Notes: generated by a model not told the origin, from the sequence alone. Shown: positions 27,901 through 40,692, counted from the first letter of the stretch. The stretch is DNA of 64,000 nt from Sapria himalayana (GCA_029783825.1 JAREIK010008183.1:41918-105917), one strand, 5' to 3'. Translations and numbers: made by a program.

Positions 27901-28882
27901 TAATTTTAATTCCGCTTGTGCCTTGCTAAGAGTTATTCTATTGATTATACTTTGGTCTATTTCAAATTCTAATTCACTTTTTAGTACTAACTCTTCTGCA
28001 TCTTTTGTATTTTTAATTATATTTCCAAATGTTTCATTATTCCATTTTTTAATTCAACCTTTAGTCTACTCAATTTATTATTTAGAGTTTGAATCGGATT
28101 TCCTGAAACCTCAAGATTCCAGGAGTCCTTTATCTTATTCAAGAATTCATGATGTAAACACCAAGAATTTTGAAATTTAAAGGAACCTCCTGTGTAAATT
28201 ATTCTTTTAACAGAAATCAATAATGGACTGTGATCAGAGCAGGTTCTATTTAAATGATTAACCTCTGTAGAGCCAAACTGTTCTAACCATTTAAGGTTAA
28301 ATAAGACCCTGTCTAATCTAGCCCATATTGTGCCCTTCTTTTTCCAGTTATTGCACCATGTGAAAGATGAGCCATTAAATTTGGCTTCTATTCGATTAGT
28401 ATTATTTATTGTGTCATTAAATTGAGCCATCCCTCTCTTATTTGGTGATCTACCACCCTTCTTTTCATTAAAATTTCTAATCGTATTGAAGTCTCCACCT
28501 ATTATCCAGGGCTTATTTTCCAAGGTAGTTTTTCTCATTTCCTCCCATAATTCTTTTCTCTCCTCTTTTTATTTTTGGCATAAACTATCGTTATTATTTC
28601 ATTTTCATTTTGACTTAGACTCAGGTTTATTAATTGATTAGTATCTTTTAATATTTTTATGTCTAAATTATTTTTCCACAATATCCAGATTTTACCGTTA
28701 TTATTAGAGTAACCATGATTAAATCCTAAAATAGTTTTATAGTATTCTAGTTGAGTTTTTTCCACCATCGGTTCAGCTATTAAAACAAGATTAATTTTAT
28801 GCATGTATATTAGTTTTTTCAATCTATTCCTTGAAGGGGAGTTTGCAATTCCCCTTATATTCCAATAAATGTAATTATACAT
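24924..28882 (-). pseudogene. LINE D ORF2: endonuclease, RT, zf-RVT, RNase H (few breaks)
   Basis: The start at 28882 gives MYNYIYWNIRGIANSPSRN and overlaps the ORF1 stop. Endonuclease: 28882-28535 and, after a frameshift, 28538-28017 (GGDFN, TWCNN, SDHSPLL). RT: a 462-residue frame at 27400-26012 with FRPISLCNS, QTGFMKNRL, KLDLSKAFDRVEW, RQGDPLSP, YADD (26837-26848, about residues 185-188) and YLGCPIYEG. An in-frame TAG at 26012-26014 replaces the Trp found in copies B and H. zf-RVT and most of RNase H follow in the same frame (25972-25151). The first RNase H catalytic Asp is Asn (NTNGSF), while AEILAL and IQIDSKIVV are kept. The last segment, MADALSKDG, is in another frame (25112-24924). 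Confidence 0.92.
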
Positions 28883-30211
28883 TCTTTATGGATTTAGCTT
28901 GCGCTCTTGTAGTGTATTTGGTCTCATATATTTTATTTAAGTGTTTTTTCATTTTCCTTGGTTTTTTAAGTGAGCTTAATTCTCCTCCTTTCTCCACTTT
29001 CCATTCTCTATTTACTTGGATAGCCATTATTTTTAACTCCTCAATTGCCCAATCTTTATTTCCCATTTTTTGTTTTGTTTTAGAATTTTCTATATTTATA
29101 TCATCTTTAGTTGTTCTTTGCTTTAGCTCATTTTCCTCCACATCCATATAGAGGGAGGTCAAACTTTTTATTTCAAATTCATCCTCAGAGTCCTCTTCAG
29201 CAAGGACAGCCCAGCTTTTATTTTTTTGGAATTTAGTTTTCATTTGAACTCTAGTTCTTTTATTTAATTCTGAAATTTTTCTAATCAACTCCCTCCTCTT
29301 ACTCTCTTCTATTTCTGCCCTTTCATCTTCTATATTCGGTTTGTTATATTCAATTAATTTTAGTTCTTCTACCTTACCATTCTGAATTTCTAATTGAGCA
29401 GTGTGTGAATTCTGTGGTTTTATTTGATATCTAATCAAATCTCCTCTTCTACCTACTGTCATTTTTCTTTCCTCTTGTTTTAGCTTATCATCTGTTCTTT
29501 TCTTGTTCACAAAACATGCTTCTAAACCATGACCCATCTTTTTGCAGCAAGAGCAGAATGGAGGAAGGTATTCTGGAATGATTTGTTGCCAAAATCCCCC
29601 TCCATCTATAGTTCCAATCCAGATACGATTGGGTAATGGTTTCTGTAAGTCCAGCTCAACACAAACACGTGCAACACTCGGTCTAGAGAGTGTTGCAGTA
29701 GCACCATCAAGAAGAAGAGGAGAGCCAAGCAAACAAGCAATACGGTATAAAGCATACTTATCAAATAGATGAATCGGAAGCATGGGAAACAGCAGCCATA
29801 CCGGGGCCAAGGAGGATTCTTCCTTCGTCGTGAAGTTAGGGGTCCATCTGAACATTCTCATGGGATAACCCATGATATACCAGACGCCTTTCAACCATAG
29901 ACGATGGAAATCCTCTTCGGAATGTAGTTGTATCAGCACGTGTTTATCTTCTATAAGCCCGATTTTAATCAAAGCTTTGAGCTTCAAAGCTTCAAAGAAG
30001 GAGCGAATATCATCAATACGAGGTCTACCATGCGAGAATTTACCCACAAGTGTGTGCTTGTGAGGTTCAGAGAGCATTCGAAGGTCTTCGGTAGAAAAAA
30101 ATATCGAGGGTTCCTCGATATTTTTTTTCCTTGAGTGTCCGAGGAAGACGAAGGAGGCACGGTCCTCTTAACAAAATCCGAAAATGATTTCTTATTAACT
30201 AAGAAATCCAT
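28875..30211 (-). pseudogene. LINE D ORF1: DUF4283 and CCHC zinc knuckle (one frameshift)
   Basis: The ATG at 30211 gives MDFLVNKKSFSDF, aligned with other copies. The frame is lost at a 15-bp inverted repeat (30095-30109 and 30113-30127) and regained so that 400 codons are open from 30077 to the stop at 28875. In that segment the DUF4283 core covers about residues 10-155 (GKFSHGRPR, GYPMRMFRWTPNF, RPSVARVCVELDL). The zinc knuckle is C175-C178-H183-C188. The remainder is a charged tail rich in Glu and Lys. Expected role: nucleic-acid binding and chaperoning of the LINE RNA. Confidence 0.88.
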
Positions 30212-30312
30212 TGTCTTCAAAATTCGCTTGCAATTTGCTTCTTCCTCAACAAAAATTGCAGATTCTCTCCCTAGGAAGACGAAGGAGGCGCGGTTCCTTC
30301 GAAGGTCTTCGG

Positions 30313-30880
30313 CTTATTCTTCTTATTCTTGTTATTCTTCTTATTCTTCTTATTCTTATTATTATTTTTTATTCTTCTTATTCTTCTTATTATTCTTATT
30401 CTTCTTATTCTTCTAATAATTCTATTTCTACATATTTTTTTATTTAGATATTTCTTGTTATTCTTCTTATTCTTCTTATTCTAATAAATCTTTTTATTCA
30501 TTTTATTCTTATTATTCTACTTATTATTCTTATTTTTTTTTCTTTTGTTTATTCTACTTATTTTGTTTATTCTTTTTATTCTTCTTATTCTTATTATTCT
30601 TCTTATTTTTTCTTATTCTTTTTATTCTTCTTATTCAACTTATTGTTATTATTCTTCTTTTTTTCTTATTCATCTTTTTTTTCTTTTTCTACATATTTTT
30701 TTTCTTATTCTTCTTATTCTTTTAATTCTCTTAATTCTTCTTATTCTTCTAATTCTTATTATTTTTTTATCTTTATTATTTTTCTTATTCTTCTTTTTAT
30801 TCTCATTCTTCTTATTCTTCTTATTATTTTAATTCTTCTTATTCTTCTTAATTCTTTTTATTCTTTTTATTCTTCTTTTT
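30313..30880. repeat. TTC/TTA triplet microsatellite array, 0.57 kb
   Basis: Array between the 5' end of LINE D and the 3' end of LINE E, with TTATTCTTC units and T-rich variants. Confidence 0.94.
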
Positions 30881-31889
30881 TTAAGGTTATTTTTTATTAT
30901 TATAACCATCTCTTTTGACAGAGAAATACCATTTTTACAAGCTAATACTACCCTTTCCCCTTTTACACCCACTTTGCAAAAATAAACAAAAATAGCATAG
31001 GCTTTCTTAAGGTTGCAATAATGTGTTCTCTCAATTTCCTTCTAAAAACTAGATATTGAAAAAAATGCTTTCATGTTGGCCCAATGGATTTGAGCCATAC
31101 TTTAGAAACTTGAATTCTTTCTAAGCTTTACTTCTGCCATCATCTACTTTTCTATTCCTGAGAGACTTTCTCTATCCCTTTTGTCCATGCTCCTTCCACC
31201 GAGTAAATCTTGTCGTATTCCAGAAAAGCAGGAAAAACAGAAAAATGCATACCAACACTCACAGACAAAACATACTTTGAATTACACTGACATTAGTGCA
31301 GACGCCTGGCAAACTGCCTACAAATCAACCACAGCTTAAGTTGACCCATATTTGTCAGCGAGAAACAAACATGCGCTTTATAGTTTATCCTTGAGTTTAT
31401 TAACACCATTATTCCTATCAACTTACCTGTTAAGTTCACAGAAACCTTACCAAACCAAAAAGACAGAAAACATTTTCACTTCACTATTTCTGAAACAACA
31501 AAAAATAGCTACATGCCAGTCCTAGAAACTCACAGAAACCTTACTAGGACCGAGAGCATCTGAAAAAACTTGCCAAAAACAAGCCAATCAAAACACATAA
31601 TACTTATATATATAATAATCTAAGGAGCCGAAAAACTATATTCATGCTCCTAATATTTATTTTCGGCATCCCTTTTTCTTCAGTTGACTTTAATTACAAA
31701 TTCAAGCCGAATTAAAAACATTAAATTATTTCTGAAGCATGAAAAAACTGCCAACTGACAGCATTGTTCTCCTATGCCAGTCCAACACCCTGCAAAAAAA
31801 ACACAAAAATTCCACGAAGCAAAGAAATTATGCAACACTATTAAAAGACTAATCTTTTCAAATCCTGACGTATGGAAAACCCAGTTCAT

Positions 31890-34800
31890 CTAGCCTTGCC
31901 AGGCCTTTGAATTTTTATAGAAGATCACTTCTACCAAAACTTGTTCTCCTATAGACTCTCCCTCCTTGGCTAACCTATCCACTAAGGTATTCGCCTCTCT
32001 ATATATATGCTTAAATGCTTGCATTCCCTTCTTCCATATATTTTATTATAGAATCTATATAATCTTCATATTTCCATCGATTTAACTCTTTGTTTGCTAG
32101 GTCAACTAGAAGCTTTGAATCCACTTGAATCTTAATCTCTTTAATATTAAGCCCACTGCAGATTTGTAGACCTTTAAGGAGAGCTTGAATCTTTGAATAT
32201 AGTGCTGAGCAACCTTTTAAACTCATCTTAAATGCTTTAAGAACCTTTCCTTTCGAATCTCTTATAACACCTCCTTCCCCAGCTATCCACATATTTCTAT
32301 TAAAGCTACCATCCGTATTAAGAGACATTTTATCCTTCAGAAGGTTTTTCCCACTTGAAGCTTATTGCCCTCAACTCCCTTTCTTTTTATATGATAAACC
32401 CCAGTGATTTATCAAATCCATTACTGGCTTATCTTTTCTTGTTCTAACAGGGTTTGCCTCAGAAATACACGTAATTTCTTTTTTAATATCCTTTAAGATA
32501 TTTTCTGAGTTCATACGAACATTTTCAAATATGCTTTTGTTCCTCGCTTTCCAAATGCACCAGATTACTACTATCGGGATGTTTTTCCTAAGTCATGACT
32601 GAACTTTATTCCCAAGACTAGGACTTTGCCAATTTAGTAGTCTATTTTTAAGCTTCTTTCTTTGACTTACCTGACCAATGTAAATCTGGCCCAAGACTTT
32701 CTCTGCTATTTTACTGGTGGAGAATAAATGATATGTGCTTTCAATTTCTGAAAAGCAGCATTTACATCTAGAGGCTATTTTAATACCTTTTGTTTGCAAA
32801 TTAATATCCACCTGAGTAGTTTCTTGAAGGGTTCTCCATAGAAAGAATTTCATCTGTTGTGGAGCATCATTTTCCCATCCTCAATTAACAATCAGTGACA
32901 CCCTTCTTTTGTTTCTTATCTGTTCCTTTGCTGATTTCAACGTGAAAACACCTTGAGGATTGGGAGTCCACTTCCACTCACTCTTATTGAGTTTGGATTG
33001 TGATTCTACCAGATTTTTTTGATTCAATAACATTTTCCATGACCTTGAAGATTTTTTCTTATTATCTTCATTCACCTAGTTATATTTAGCCCTCATGAAT
33101 CTTGCCCAAATACCCTCATTTTCATTCACTTTCCACCAACCTTTACAAGCCCATGCTTTGGAAGCTACCTCAAGGCTAGTAAAACTCAGACCCGCCTCCT
33201 CCTTTGAATGACATAATGAAGCCCATTTCTGCTAGTGGAGCTTAGCTTTACTTTTCTGCTTACCCCAAAAAAAATTAGCCATTTCAGTCTCCAGCATTTT
33301 TATAACTTTTTTCGGGGGGTGAATGACTGATAAAAAGTGGGACAGTGAGCCCTGTAAAACATGGGAAATAAGTGTAGCTCTTCCTCCAAAACTTAACATA
33401 GCCTCCTTCTAACCTGCAATTTTGCCTCTCATTTTTTCTAAAAGAAAGCTAAGACACTCCTCTTTTAATCTTCCTTCATGTATCAAACATCCCAAATACA
33501 TCAAAGCACCTTTATTTTGATTGAAACCTGTGATCTCTTTAACCCGTTGAATCGTCTTCTCCGGTATTTTAGATGACATAATAAATTGCCATTTCTTTTT
33601 TATTCATACATTGCCCCGTCTCCTCTTCTAATCTTTGCATAAGCTCCATCAAGTTTATTAAAGACTTAGTGCTAGCGTTTGTGAAAATAATAACATCATC
33701 TGCATATGCTAAGCAGCTCACCAGTGGGGTCCCTCTTGGCTGCCTGAAAGGTAAGATATACCCTTCTTGCATTTTCTTTTTAAGATTAAGGAGTAATTCC
33801 AGATAGATGTTAAAAAGATAAGGAGATAATAGATCTCCTTGTCTTAACCCTCTTTTTGGCTTAAACTCATCTCTTTTATGACCATTAATTATAATTCTTA
33901 CCCACACACTTGAGATACATCTAAACAACAAATCTATCCAGAATTCTGAGAAGCCCATCTTTCTCATGGAATAACATAAAATAGGCCATTCCACCCTGTC
34001 AAAAGCTTTTGAGAGATCCAATTTAATTGCCACATTATGTTTTCTAGTTTTAATACCAATATCCCTTATCATTTCAGAGGCTAAGCCTATATTTTCCATC
34101 ATTATTTTATCTTTCACAAAACCTGATTGCTCAGGAGAGATAATATTAGGGAAAATATTACTTAGCCTATTTTGCAAGAGTTTTGCTAAAATTTATATAC
34201 CGCATTACACAAACTAATTGGTCTGAAATCCTCACATTTTTGTTGATTCTTAGACTTAGGTAATAAGACTATAAAAGAAAGGGCCCATTCTTCAGTAATA
34301 TCAATGCCTGCAAAAATATAAGAGATTGCAAGTAGAAGGTCTTTCTTAATGATGTGCCAAGTATACTGAAAGAAAGCACTGTTCCAACCATCTGGACCTG
34401 CTGCATTGTCTTTATTCAAGCTAAAGACCACTTTCCTAACTTCTTATTCTTATGGGAATTCTGCCAGCCTTGCATTCTCTTCTACAGTAACTTGACATTT
34501 CAATACTTGCAATAATGATCGGCCTCTTTGCTTTACATTTTCTGGTTAAATGATTTTTAAAGTAATTCTCTATATGACTTATTATTTCTTATTTTTCTAC
34601 TAGCCAACGTCCTTCCAAATTTTAATGCCTGCTATATGCCTTCTTTGAACATTGATTTTGGCCATATAATGAAAGAACTTAGTATTTTTATCTCCATCTT
34701 TTAGCCACTTTATCTTCGATCTTTGTTTCCAAAACAACACTTCCATGTGTAGTTTGAGCTTTAAGGTAGCTTCTGCTTTGCTAAGTTCTTGCCTATTTAT

Positions 34801-35735
34801 AGCATCTTGGTTTATTTCATATTCTTTCTCTTTATGCGCAACCTCCTCTTCCGCTAGAATAATCTTCTCATTAATATTACCAACAGTATTTTATTCCATT
34901 TCACCAATGTTAACCTTAGTCTGCGCAGCTTTGAAGCAAGCACTTGCAAGGGATTGCTTGATTAAGGTTCTGACCATGATATTTCTAATAACTTTTTGAA
35001 ATTAGGATGTAACCTCCACATGTTTTGAAAATTAAAACTTTTTATTACTTTCTGGCTTTTTCGAAAAGATAATAGCATAGGGATGTGATCCAATCATGCT
35101 CTGTTTAAATGCCTCGGAGACATTTCTCCATGTGCGGCCAGCCATTTGGCATTGTAAAAGACTCTAGTTAATCTAGCTCACATTACTCCTTGCTTCTTCT
35201 AGTTATTACACCATGTGTAATTTGAACCAAAATTTCTACTTCCAAATGATTTTAATTAGCGATAGCCTCATTAAAATGCGCCATGGCTTCTGGATCTGGT
35301 CGTCTTCCTCCTAATTTCTCCTCTCGGGTATCTAATTACATTAAAATCTCCTCCGATGATCCAGGGGAGATCTGTTTAGGCTATCTCATCCAATTCCTTC
35401 CATAGAGACTTTCTTTTTTCTTTGGTATTTTTTGCATATACAGCAGTAAAGAAAGTCTCTGAATTTCCTACTTTAAAGTGTATAAGTTGTTCGGTAGATT
35501 TCAAAACTGAAATATCTATGCTTCCATAACACATTACCCAAATTTATCCATTGATATTAGCCGAAGCATTATCAAAACCCATTATGTTTTTATAGTTTTC
35601 TAATTTATGGGTATCTACCATCAGTTCAGATAAAATGACTATCTTTGTTTTATGTCTTTTTATTAATTTCTTTATCCTATTTAGAGAGGGCTTATTTTCC
35701 ACACCTCTAATATTCCAATAGATATAGCTATCCAT
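31890..35735 (-). pseudogene. LINE E ORF2: endonuclease, RT, zf-RVT, RNase H (broken)
   Basis: The start at 35735 gives MDSYIYWNIRGVENKPS, overlapping the ORF1 stop as ATGGATAG. The endonuclease region to about 34650 is fragmented. RT: 34431-34186 (NAAGPDGWNSAFF, FRPISLCNAVYK) and 34177-33569 (QSGFVKDKIMMEN, KLDLSKAFDRVEW, RQGDLLSP with Pro to Leu, YADD at 33695-33706). Trp to stop changes sit at 33232-33234 (TAG) and 32881-32883 (TGA). zf-RVT: 32853-32593 (CKCCF, TYHLF). RNase H: 32328-32011, with NTDGSF, a Gly-rich loop, IQVDSKLLVDL, then the REANTL motif frameshifted. Confidence 0.87.
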
Positions 35736-37016
35736 TAATAGTTGATCCAGCTTGCGCTCTCGTTATGCATTTTGAATCATACTTCATATTTAAGTATTTT
35801 TTTTCGATTTCTCGTAGATTTTATAGAGCTAGACCCACTTACCTGAGAACTATTAAAACAAATTCTACCTAATTGAAGGGCCATGATCTTTGCTATCTTT
35901 GCTTCTTCCATTGCTTCCTCCCTTATATACAAGTTCCATTTCATTATCGCCATTGTTGCATCCTCGTTTAGCTTGAACATGTGCTTACTATCTTCAATAT
36001 TTGCTAGAGGGAGATAATCACAGCTCTTAGATTCAAGTTCTATTTCAGAAAAATCAAAAACATCCTCGTCCATCCAGCTATAATCTATTTCGGTGTCCAT
36101 TGTCGAATGATTCTGCTTGCTTCTTCTAGCCCCCTTCCTTCTCCGGAACTATTTTTTTCTAGGTTTATTTCTTCTCCCTCCGAAACAACCAACCTTTCAC
36201 TATCCATTGAGCTTTCCTTCGATTCTCCAAGTGGTTTTGCTTCCTTACCCACATCTCAGCCTTTCCCCTTCCTTTTCCCTTCCTTTCCCCTTACCTCCCC
36301 CAAGATGTCCCTGCCCACCCTACATTCCTATAAAACGTGCCCAAGCCTCTTGGAATTATTACAGAAACTTGGGGCTTGCTCAGGAACAATGTGTTGCCAA
36401 AGACCAGCCCCTTCCTCAGTACCAATCCATACTTTCAGTGGGTGCTAGACTTTGAGGTTAGTTTCGATACAAATCCTTGCACCATGAAGTCGTGTCATCG
36501 AAGCAGTAGCCTCATCCATAAGCATAGGCTTCCCGACGCACGTCACAATAGAGTAGAGTGAAGATTTATTTAAAAACAACAATGAGAGGTTAAGAAAAGA
36601 ATGCCATACCAGAGTTATCGGAGCTTCCTCCATGGAAGAGAAATTCATAATCCATTTTAGCAGAAGCATAGGATAACTAGAGATGAACCATTGCCCTCTC
36701 AGCCACTTTCTATTGTAATCCTCTTCCTCCATGTATTGAAGGGAGACATGTTTCACGTCATATTTTCTGTTTTTACTCTACCTTTGAGCTTGAGAGTATT
36801 GAGGAAACCTCGAATATCATCAAATCGTGGCCTGCCATGAGAGAACTTGCATAGAAGAGTGAGGTTGAATGGATTCTCTAATCTCTCGAATTCTGCCTTG
36901 GTAAATATCACTGCCGAGAATTCATTTTTCCTCCCGAGCTTAGGTAAATTAGGCGGGGGTTCTTTGAGGACCGAAGCAAACGACTTCTTCTTGGACAAGA
37001 AGCCATTATCCTCCAT
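35728..37016 (-). pseudogene. LINE E ORF1: DUF4283-like protein (broken)
   Basis: The start at 37016 gives MEDNGFLSKKKSFASVL. The first 87 codons (to 36753) include CKFSHGRPR. The next frame, 36756-36445, has the W-rich DUF4283 core (SYPMLLLKWIMNF, ARICIETNL). The knuckle region near 36345 has lost a Cys (C-N-N-S) and carries a stop. The acidic C-terminal part is 36100-35777, with a stop shortly before the normal end. The overlap with ORF2 is kept at 35728-35735. Confidence 0.82.
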
Positions 37017-37111
37017 TATGAGATTGAAATCAAGCTTGAAAATGCACGAAAATAAATTTTATCTCTCTAGAAAAAATTTACTTTCTCTCTCTAGAATTGA
37101 GAGAGATATGA

Positions 37112-37878
37112 GATACTTTATTATTCTTATTTCTTATTTCTTTTTATTTTTCTTATTCTTCTTATTCTTCTTATTCTTTTTATTCTTCTTATTATTCATA
37201 TGCTTCTTATTCTTCTTATTCTTCTCATTCTTTTTATTCTTTTTATTCTTCTTATTCTGATTATTCTTCTTATTATTTTTATTTTTCTTATTCTTCTCAT
37301 TCGTCTTATTTTTCTTATTATTCTATTTCTTCTTATTAGTCTTATTATTCTTACTCTTCTTTTAATTTTTATTCTTTAATTTTTTTATTCTTCTAATTCT
37401 TGTTATTCTTATTATTCTTCTTATTCTTCTTTTCTTATTATTCTTCTTATTCTACTTATTATTATTATTATTTTTATTCTTCTTATTCTTCTTTTTTTAT
37501 TATTCATTTTTTTTTCTTATTCTTATTCTTCTTCTTATTCTAATTATTCTTATTATTCTTATTATTCTTCTTATACTTTTTATTCTTCTTATTCTTCTTA
37601 TTCTTTTTATTCTTCTAATTCTTCTAATTCTTCTTATTCTTTTTATTATTTTTATACTTCTTATTCTTCTAATTATTCTAATTCTTCATTTTTCTTCTTA
37701 ATCTTCTTTTTATTCTTATACAAATTTTATTATTCTTCTTATTCTTTTTATTTTTATTAATCTTCTTATTTTTATATTATTCTTATTCTTATTACTCTTC
37801 TTATTCTTTTTTTCTTCTTATACTTCTATTTCTATATATTCCGTTTTTTAAGATTATTCTTCTTATTCTTCTTTTTTT
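37112..37878. repeat. TTC/TTA triplet microsatellite array, 0.77 kb
   Basis: Array between LINE E and the short LINE remnant F. Mixed TTATTCTTC, TTATTATTC and TTTTTATTC units. Confidence 0.94.
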
Positions 37879-38167
37879 TTAATTTTTGTTTTATTATTAT
37901 AACCCTCTCTTTTGGCGGAGGAATACCATTTTTACAAGCTAAAGACAACCCTTTCCCCATTTACACCCAATTCTAAAAATAAAAAAAAACAATACAAGAT
38001 CAAGACTATATTAATATTCGGATCTGATTTCCTACTAACTCTTTGGAAGTTTCTTACTCCTTCATTTTGCAACTTCTTGGCTCTTTTCCCGCTCCCCTCA
38101 TCTTGTTCTTCTCCTAAAGTTCCTTCATTTTCCTTGATTTTCTTTTGATCCTCCTCCCTTCGCAGCT
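37879..38167 (-). mobile_element. LINE 3'-end remnant F, about 0.29 kb
   Basis: Carries a consensus-quality 3' box (37900-37937) and about 230 bp of 3' UTR, then passes abruptly into array at about 38168. No coding sequence. The well-preserved box suggests a comparatively recent insertion truncated very early during reverse transcription. Confidence 0.82.
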
Positions 38168-40692
38168 CTTATTCTTCTTATTCTTATATATATTCTTATA
38201 TTTTTCTACTTCATATTCTTTTTATTCTTCTTATTCTTCTTATTCTTCTTATTCTTGTTATTTTCTTATTTTTCTTATTTTGTTATTTCTACTTATTTTG
38301 TTTATTTTTTTATTTTTTTATTATTCTTATTCTTATTATTCATATTATTCATATTATTCTTCTTATTCTTCTTTTTCTACTTATTCTATTATTCTATTTT
38401 TCTTCTCATTCATCTTTTCATCTTATTCTTAATATTTTCCGTATTCTTTTTATTCGTCATATTCTTCTTATTATTTTAATTCTTCAAATTCTTCTTATTC
38501 TTTTAATTATTATATTCTTTTTATTTTTCTTACTCTTCTTATTATTTTTATTCTTATTATTATTTTTATTATTTTTATTATTTTTATTCTTTTAGTTTTT
38601 TTTATTTTTTTATTCTTCTTATTTTTTTATTCTTCTTATTCTTATTATTTTTTTTATTCTTTTTATTCTTCTTATTCTTCTTATTCTTCTTATTCTTATT
38701 ATTCTTCTTATTCTTTTTATTCTTTTATTCTTCTTTTACTTCTTAATCTTCGTATTCTTTCTATTCTTCTTATTCTTCTAATTCTTTTTATTCTTCTTAT
38801 TCTTCTTATTCTTCTTATTCTTTTTATTCTCTTATTCATCTTATTCTTCTTATTCTAATTATTCTTCTTATTATTCTTATTCCTCTTATTCCTCTTATTC
38901 TTCTTATTCTAATTATTCTTCTTATTATTCTTATTCCTCTTATTCTTCTTATTATTTTATTATGATTATTTTTCTTTTTCTTATTATTCTTATAATTCTT
39001 ATTATTCTTATCCTTCTTATTCTTATTTTTCTTATTTTTCTTATTATTCTTATTCTTCTAATTCTTCTTATTTATTTTATTCTTCTTATTCTTCTTATTT
39101 TTCTTATTCTACTTATTCTTATTATTCTTTAATTCTTCTCATTCTTCTCATTCTTCTTTTCTTCATATTCTTCATATTTTTCATATTCTTTTTATTCTTC
39201 TTATTCTTCTAATTCTTCTTATTCTTCTAATTCTTACTATTCTTTTTAATTTTTTTATTCTTCTTTTTCTTCTTCTTATTTTCATTGTTCTTATTCTTCC
39301 TATTGTTCTTATTCTTCTTATTGTTCTTATTATTCTTATTCTTCTTATTGTTCTTATTATTCTTATTCTTCTGATTTTTCTGATTATTCTTATTCTTCTG
39401 ATTTTTCTGATTCTTCTTATTCTTCTTATTCTTCTTATTATTCTTATTATTCTTATTCTTCTTAAACTTCTTATTCTTCATATTCTTCTTATTCTTCTAA
39501 TTCTTCTTATTCTTCTAATTCTTCTTATTCTTCTTATTATTATTAAACTTCGTATTCTTCTTATTCTTCTAATTCTTCTAATTCTTCTTATTCTTCTTAT
39601 TCTTATTAAACTTTTTATTCTTCTTATTCTTTTTATTCTTCTAATTCTTTTTATTCTTCTCATTTTTTTATTCTTCTTATTCTTTTATTCTTCGTTTTCA
39701 TATTATTCTTCTTATTTTTCTTATTCTCTTTATTCTTCTTATTCTTCTTATTCTTTTTATTCTTCTTATTTTGTTTATTCTACTTATTCATATTATTCTT
39801 CAATTCTTCTCTTTCTTCTTTTCTTCTTATTCTTCATATTTTTCATATTCTTTTTATTCTTCTTATTATTCTTATTCTTTTAATTCTTCTAATTCTTCCT
39901 ATTCTTATTATTCTTCTAATTCTTATTATTCTTCTTATTATTCTTATTCTTTTAATTCTTCTAATTCTTCCTATTCTTATTATTCTTCTAATTCTTATTA
40001 TTCTTGTTATTTTTTTTATTTTTCTTATTCTTCTTATTTTTTTCATTCTTCTTATTATTCTTATTATTTTTATTCTTCTTATTATTCTTATTCTTCTTAT
40101 TCTTCTTATTCTTATTAAACTTATTATTCTTCTTATTCTTATTAATCTTTTTATTCTTCTTATTCTTCGAATTCTTCTTATTCTTATTAAACTTCGTATT
40201 CTTCTTATTCATCTTATTTTTCTAATTCTTTTTATTCTTCTTATTTTTTTATTCTTCTTATTCTTCTTTTTCTCTTTATTTTTCTTATTATTCTTTTTCA
40301 TATTATTCTTGTTATTCTTCTAATTCTTTTTATACTTCGTATTTTTCTTATTCTCCATATTCTTCTTTTTCATATTATTCTTGTTATTCTTCGTATTCAT
40401 ATTATTTTTCTTTTCTTCTTATTCTTCTTATTTTTCTAATTCTTATAATTCTTTTTATTTTTATAATTCTTATTCTTCTTCTTCTTCTTATTCTTATTAT
40501 TCTTATTATTCTTCTTATTTTTCTTATTCTTTTTATTCTTCTTAATCTTCTTATTCTTCTTATTCTTCTTATTTTTCTTATTCTCCTTTTTCTTTTTATT
40601 CTACTTATTCTTCTTATTCTTCTTATTCTTCTTATTCTACTTATTCTTCTTTTTCTTCTTTTTCTTCTTATTTATCTTATTCTTCTTATTCT
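38168..40692. repeat. TTC/TTA triplet microsatellite array, 2.5 kb (longest)
   Basis: The longest uninterrupted array. It contains local higher-order repeats. One unit of about 70 bp at about 39880-39945, with an AATTCTTCCTATTC word, is repeated at about 39945-40010. TTCTGATTT-type variants lie at about 39365-39415. AAACTT-containing variants recur at about 39460-39610 and 40115-40200. These blocks indicate recent internal duplication. Confidence 0.95.

Larger units (their letters stand above)
23451..30312 (-). mobile_element. LINE copy D, full length and best preserved
   Basis: The 3' box is at 23474-23511. The 3' UTR is long (about 1.47 kb) and carries a roughly 30-bp direct repeat (24625-24656 and 24793-24825) plus a GGACC-centred hairpin (24868-24887). 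ORF2 is at 24924-28882 and ORF1 at 28875-30211. The 5' end is patchwork: a 15-bp word at 30077-30091 recurs at 30298-30312, and a 17-bp word at 30142-30158 recurs at 30273-30289. It has the longest open frames of any copy, but still has stops and frameshifts. It forms its own subfamily. Confidence 0.93.
30881..37111 (-). mobile_element. LINE copy E, full length
   Basis: The 3' box is at 30903-30940 and the 3' UTR runs to about 31890. ORF2 is at about 31890-35735, ORF1 at 35728-37016, and a 5' leader of about 95 nt contains two TCTCTCTAGAA words (37062-37072 and 37086-37096). The 3' UTR and RNase H are nearly colinear with copy B. Numerous stops are present, and the endonuclease half is the most decayed. 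Confidence 0.9.

Noticed and set aside
29872..30134. Plus-strand frames near the 5' end of LINE D
   Set aside because: Antisense to the DUF4283 core; no independent support.
36107..36455. Two overlapping plus-strand frames of over 110 codons
   Set aside because: They are antisense shadows of LINE E ORF1, Ser/Pro-rich because of the acidic coding strand.
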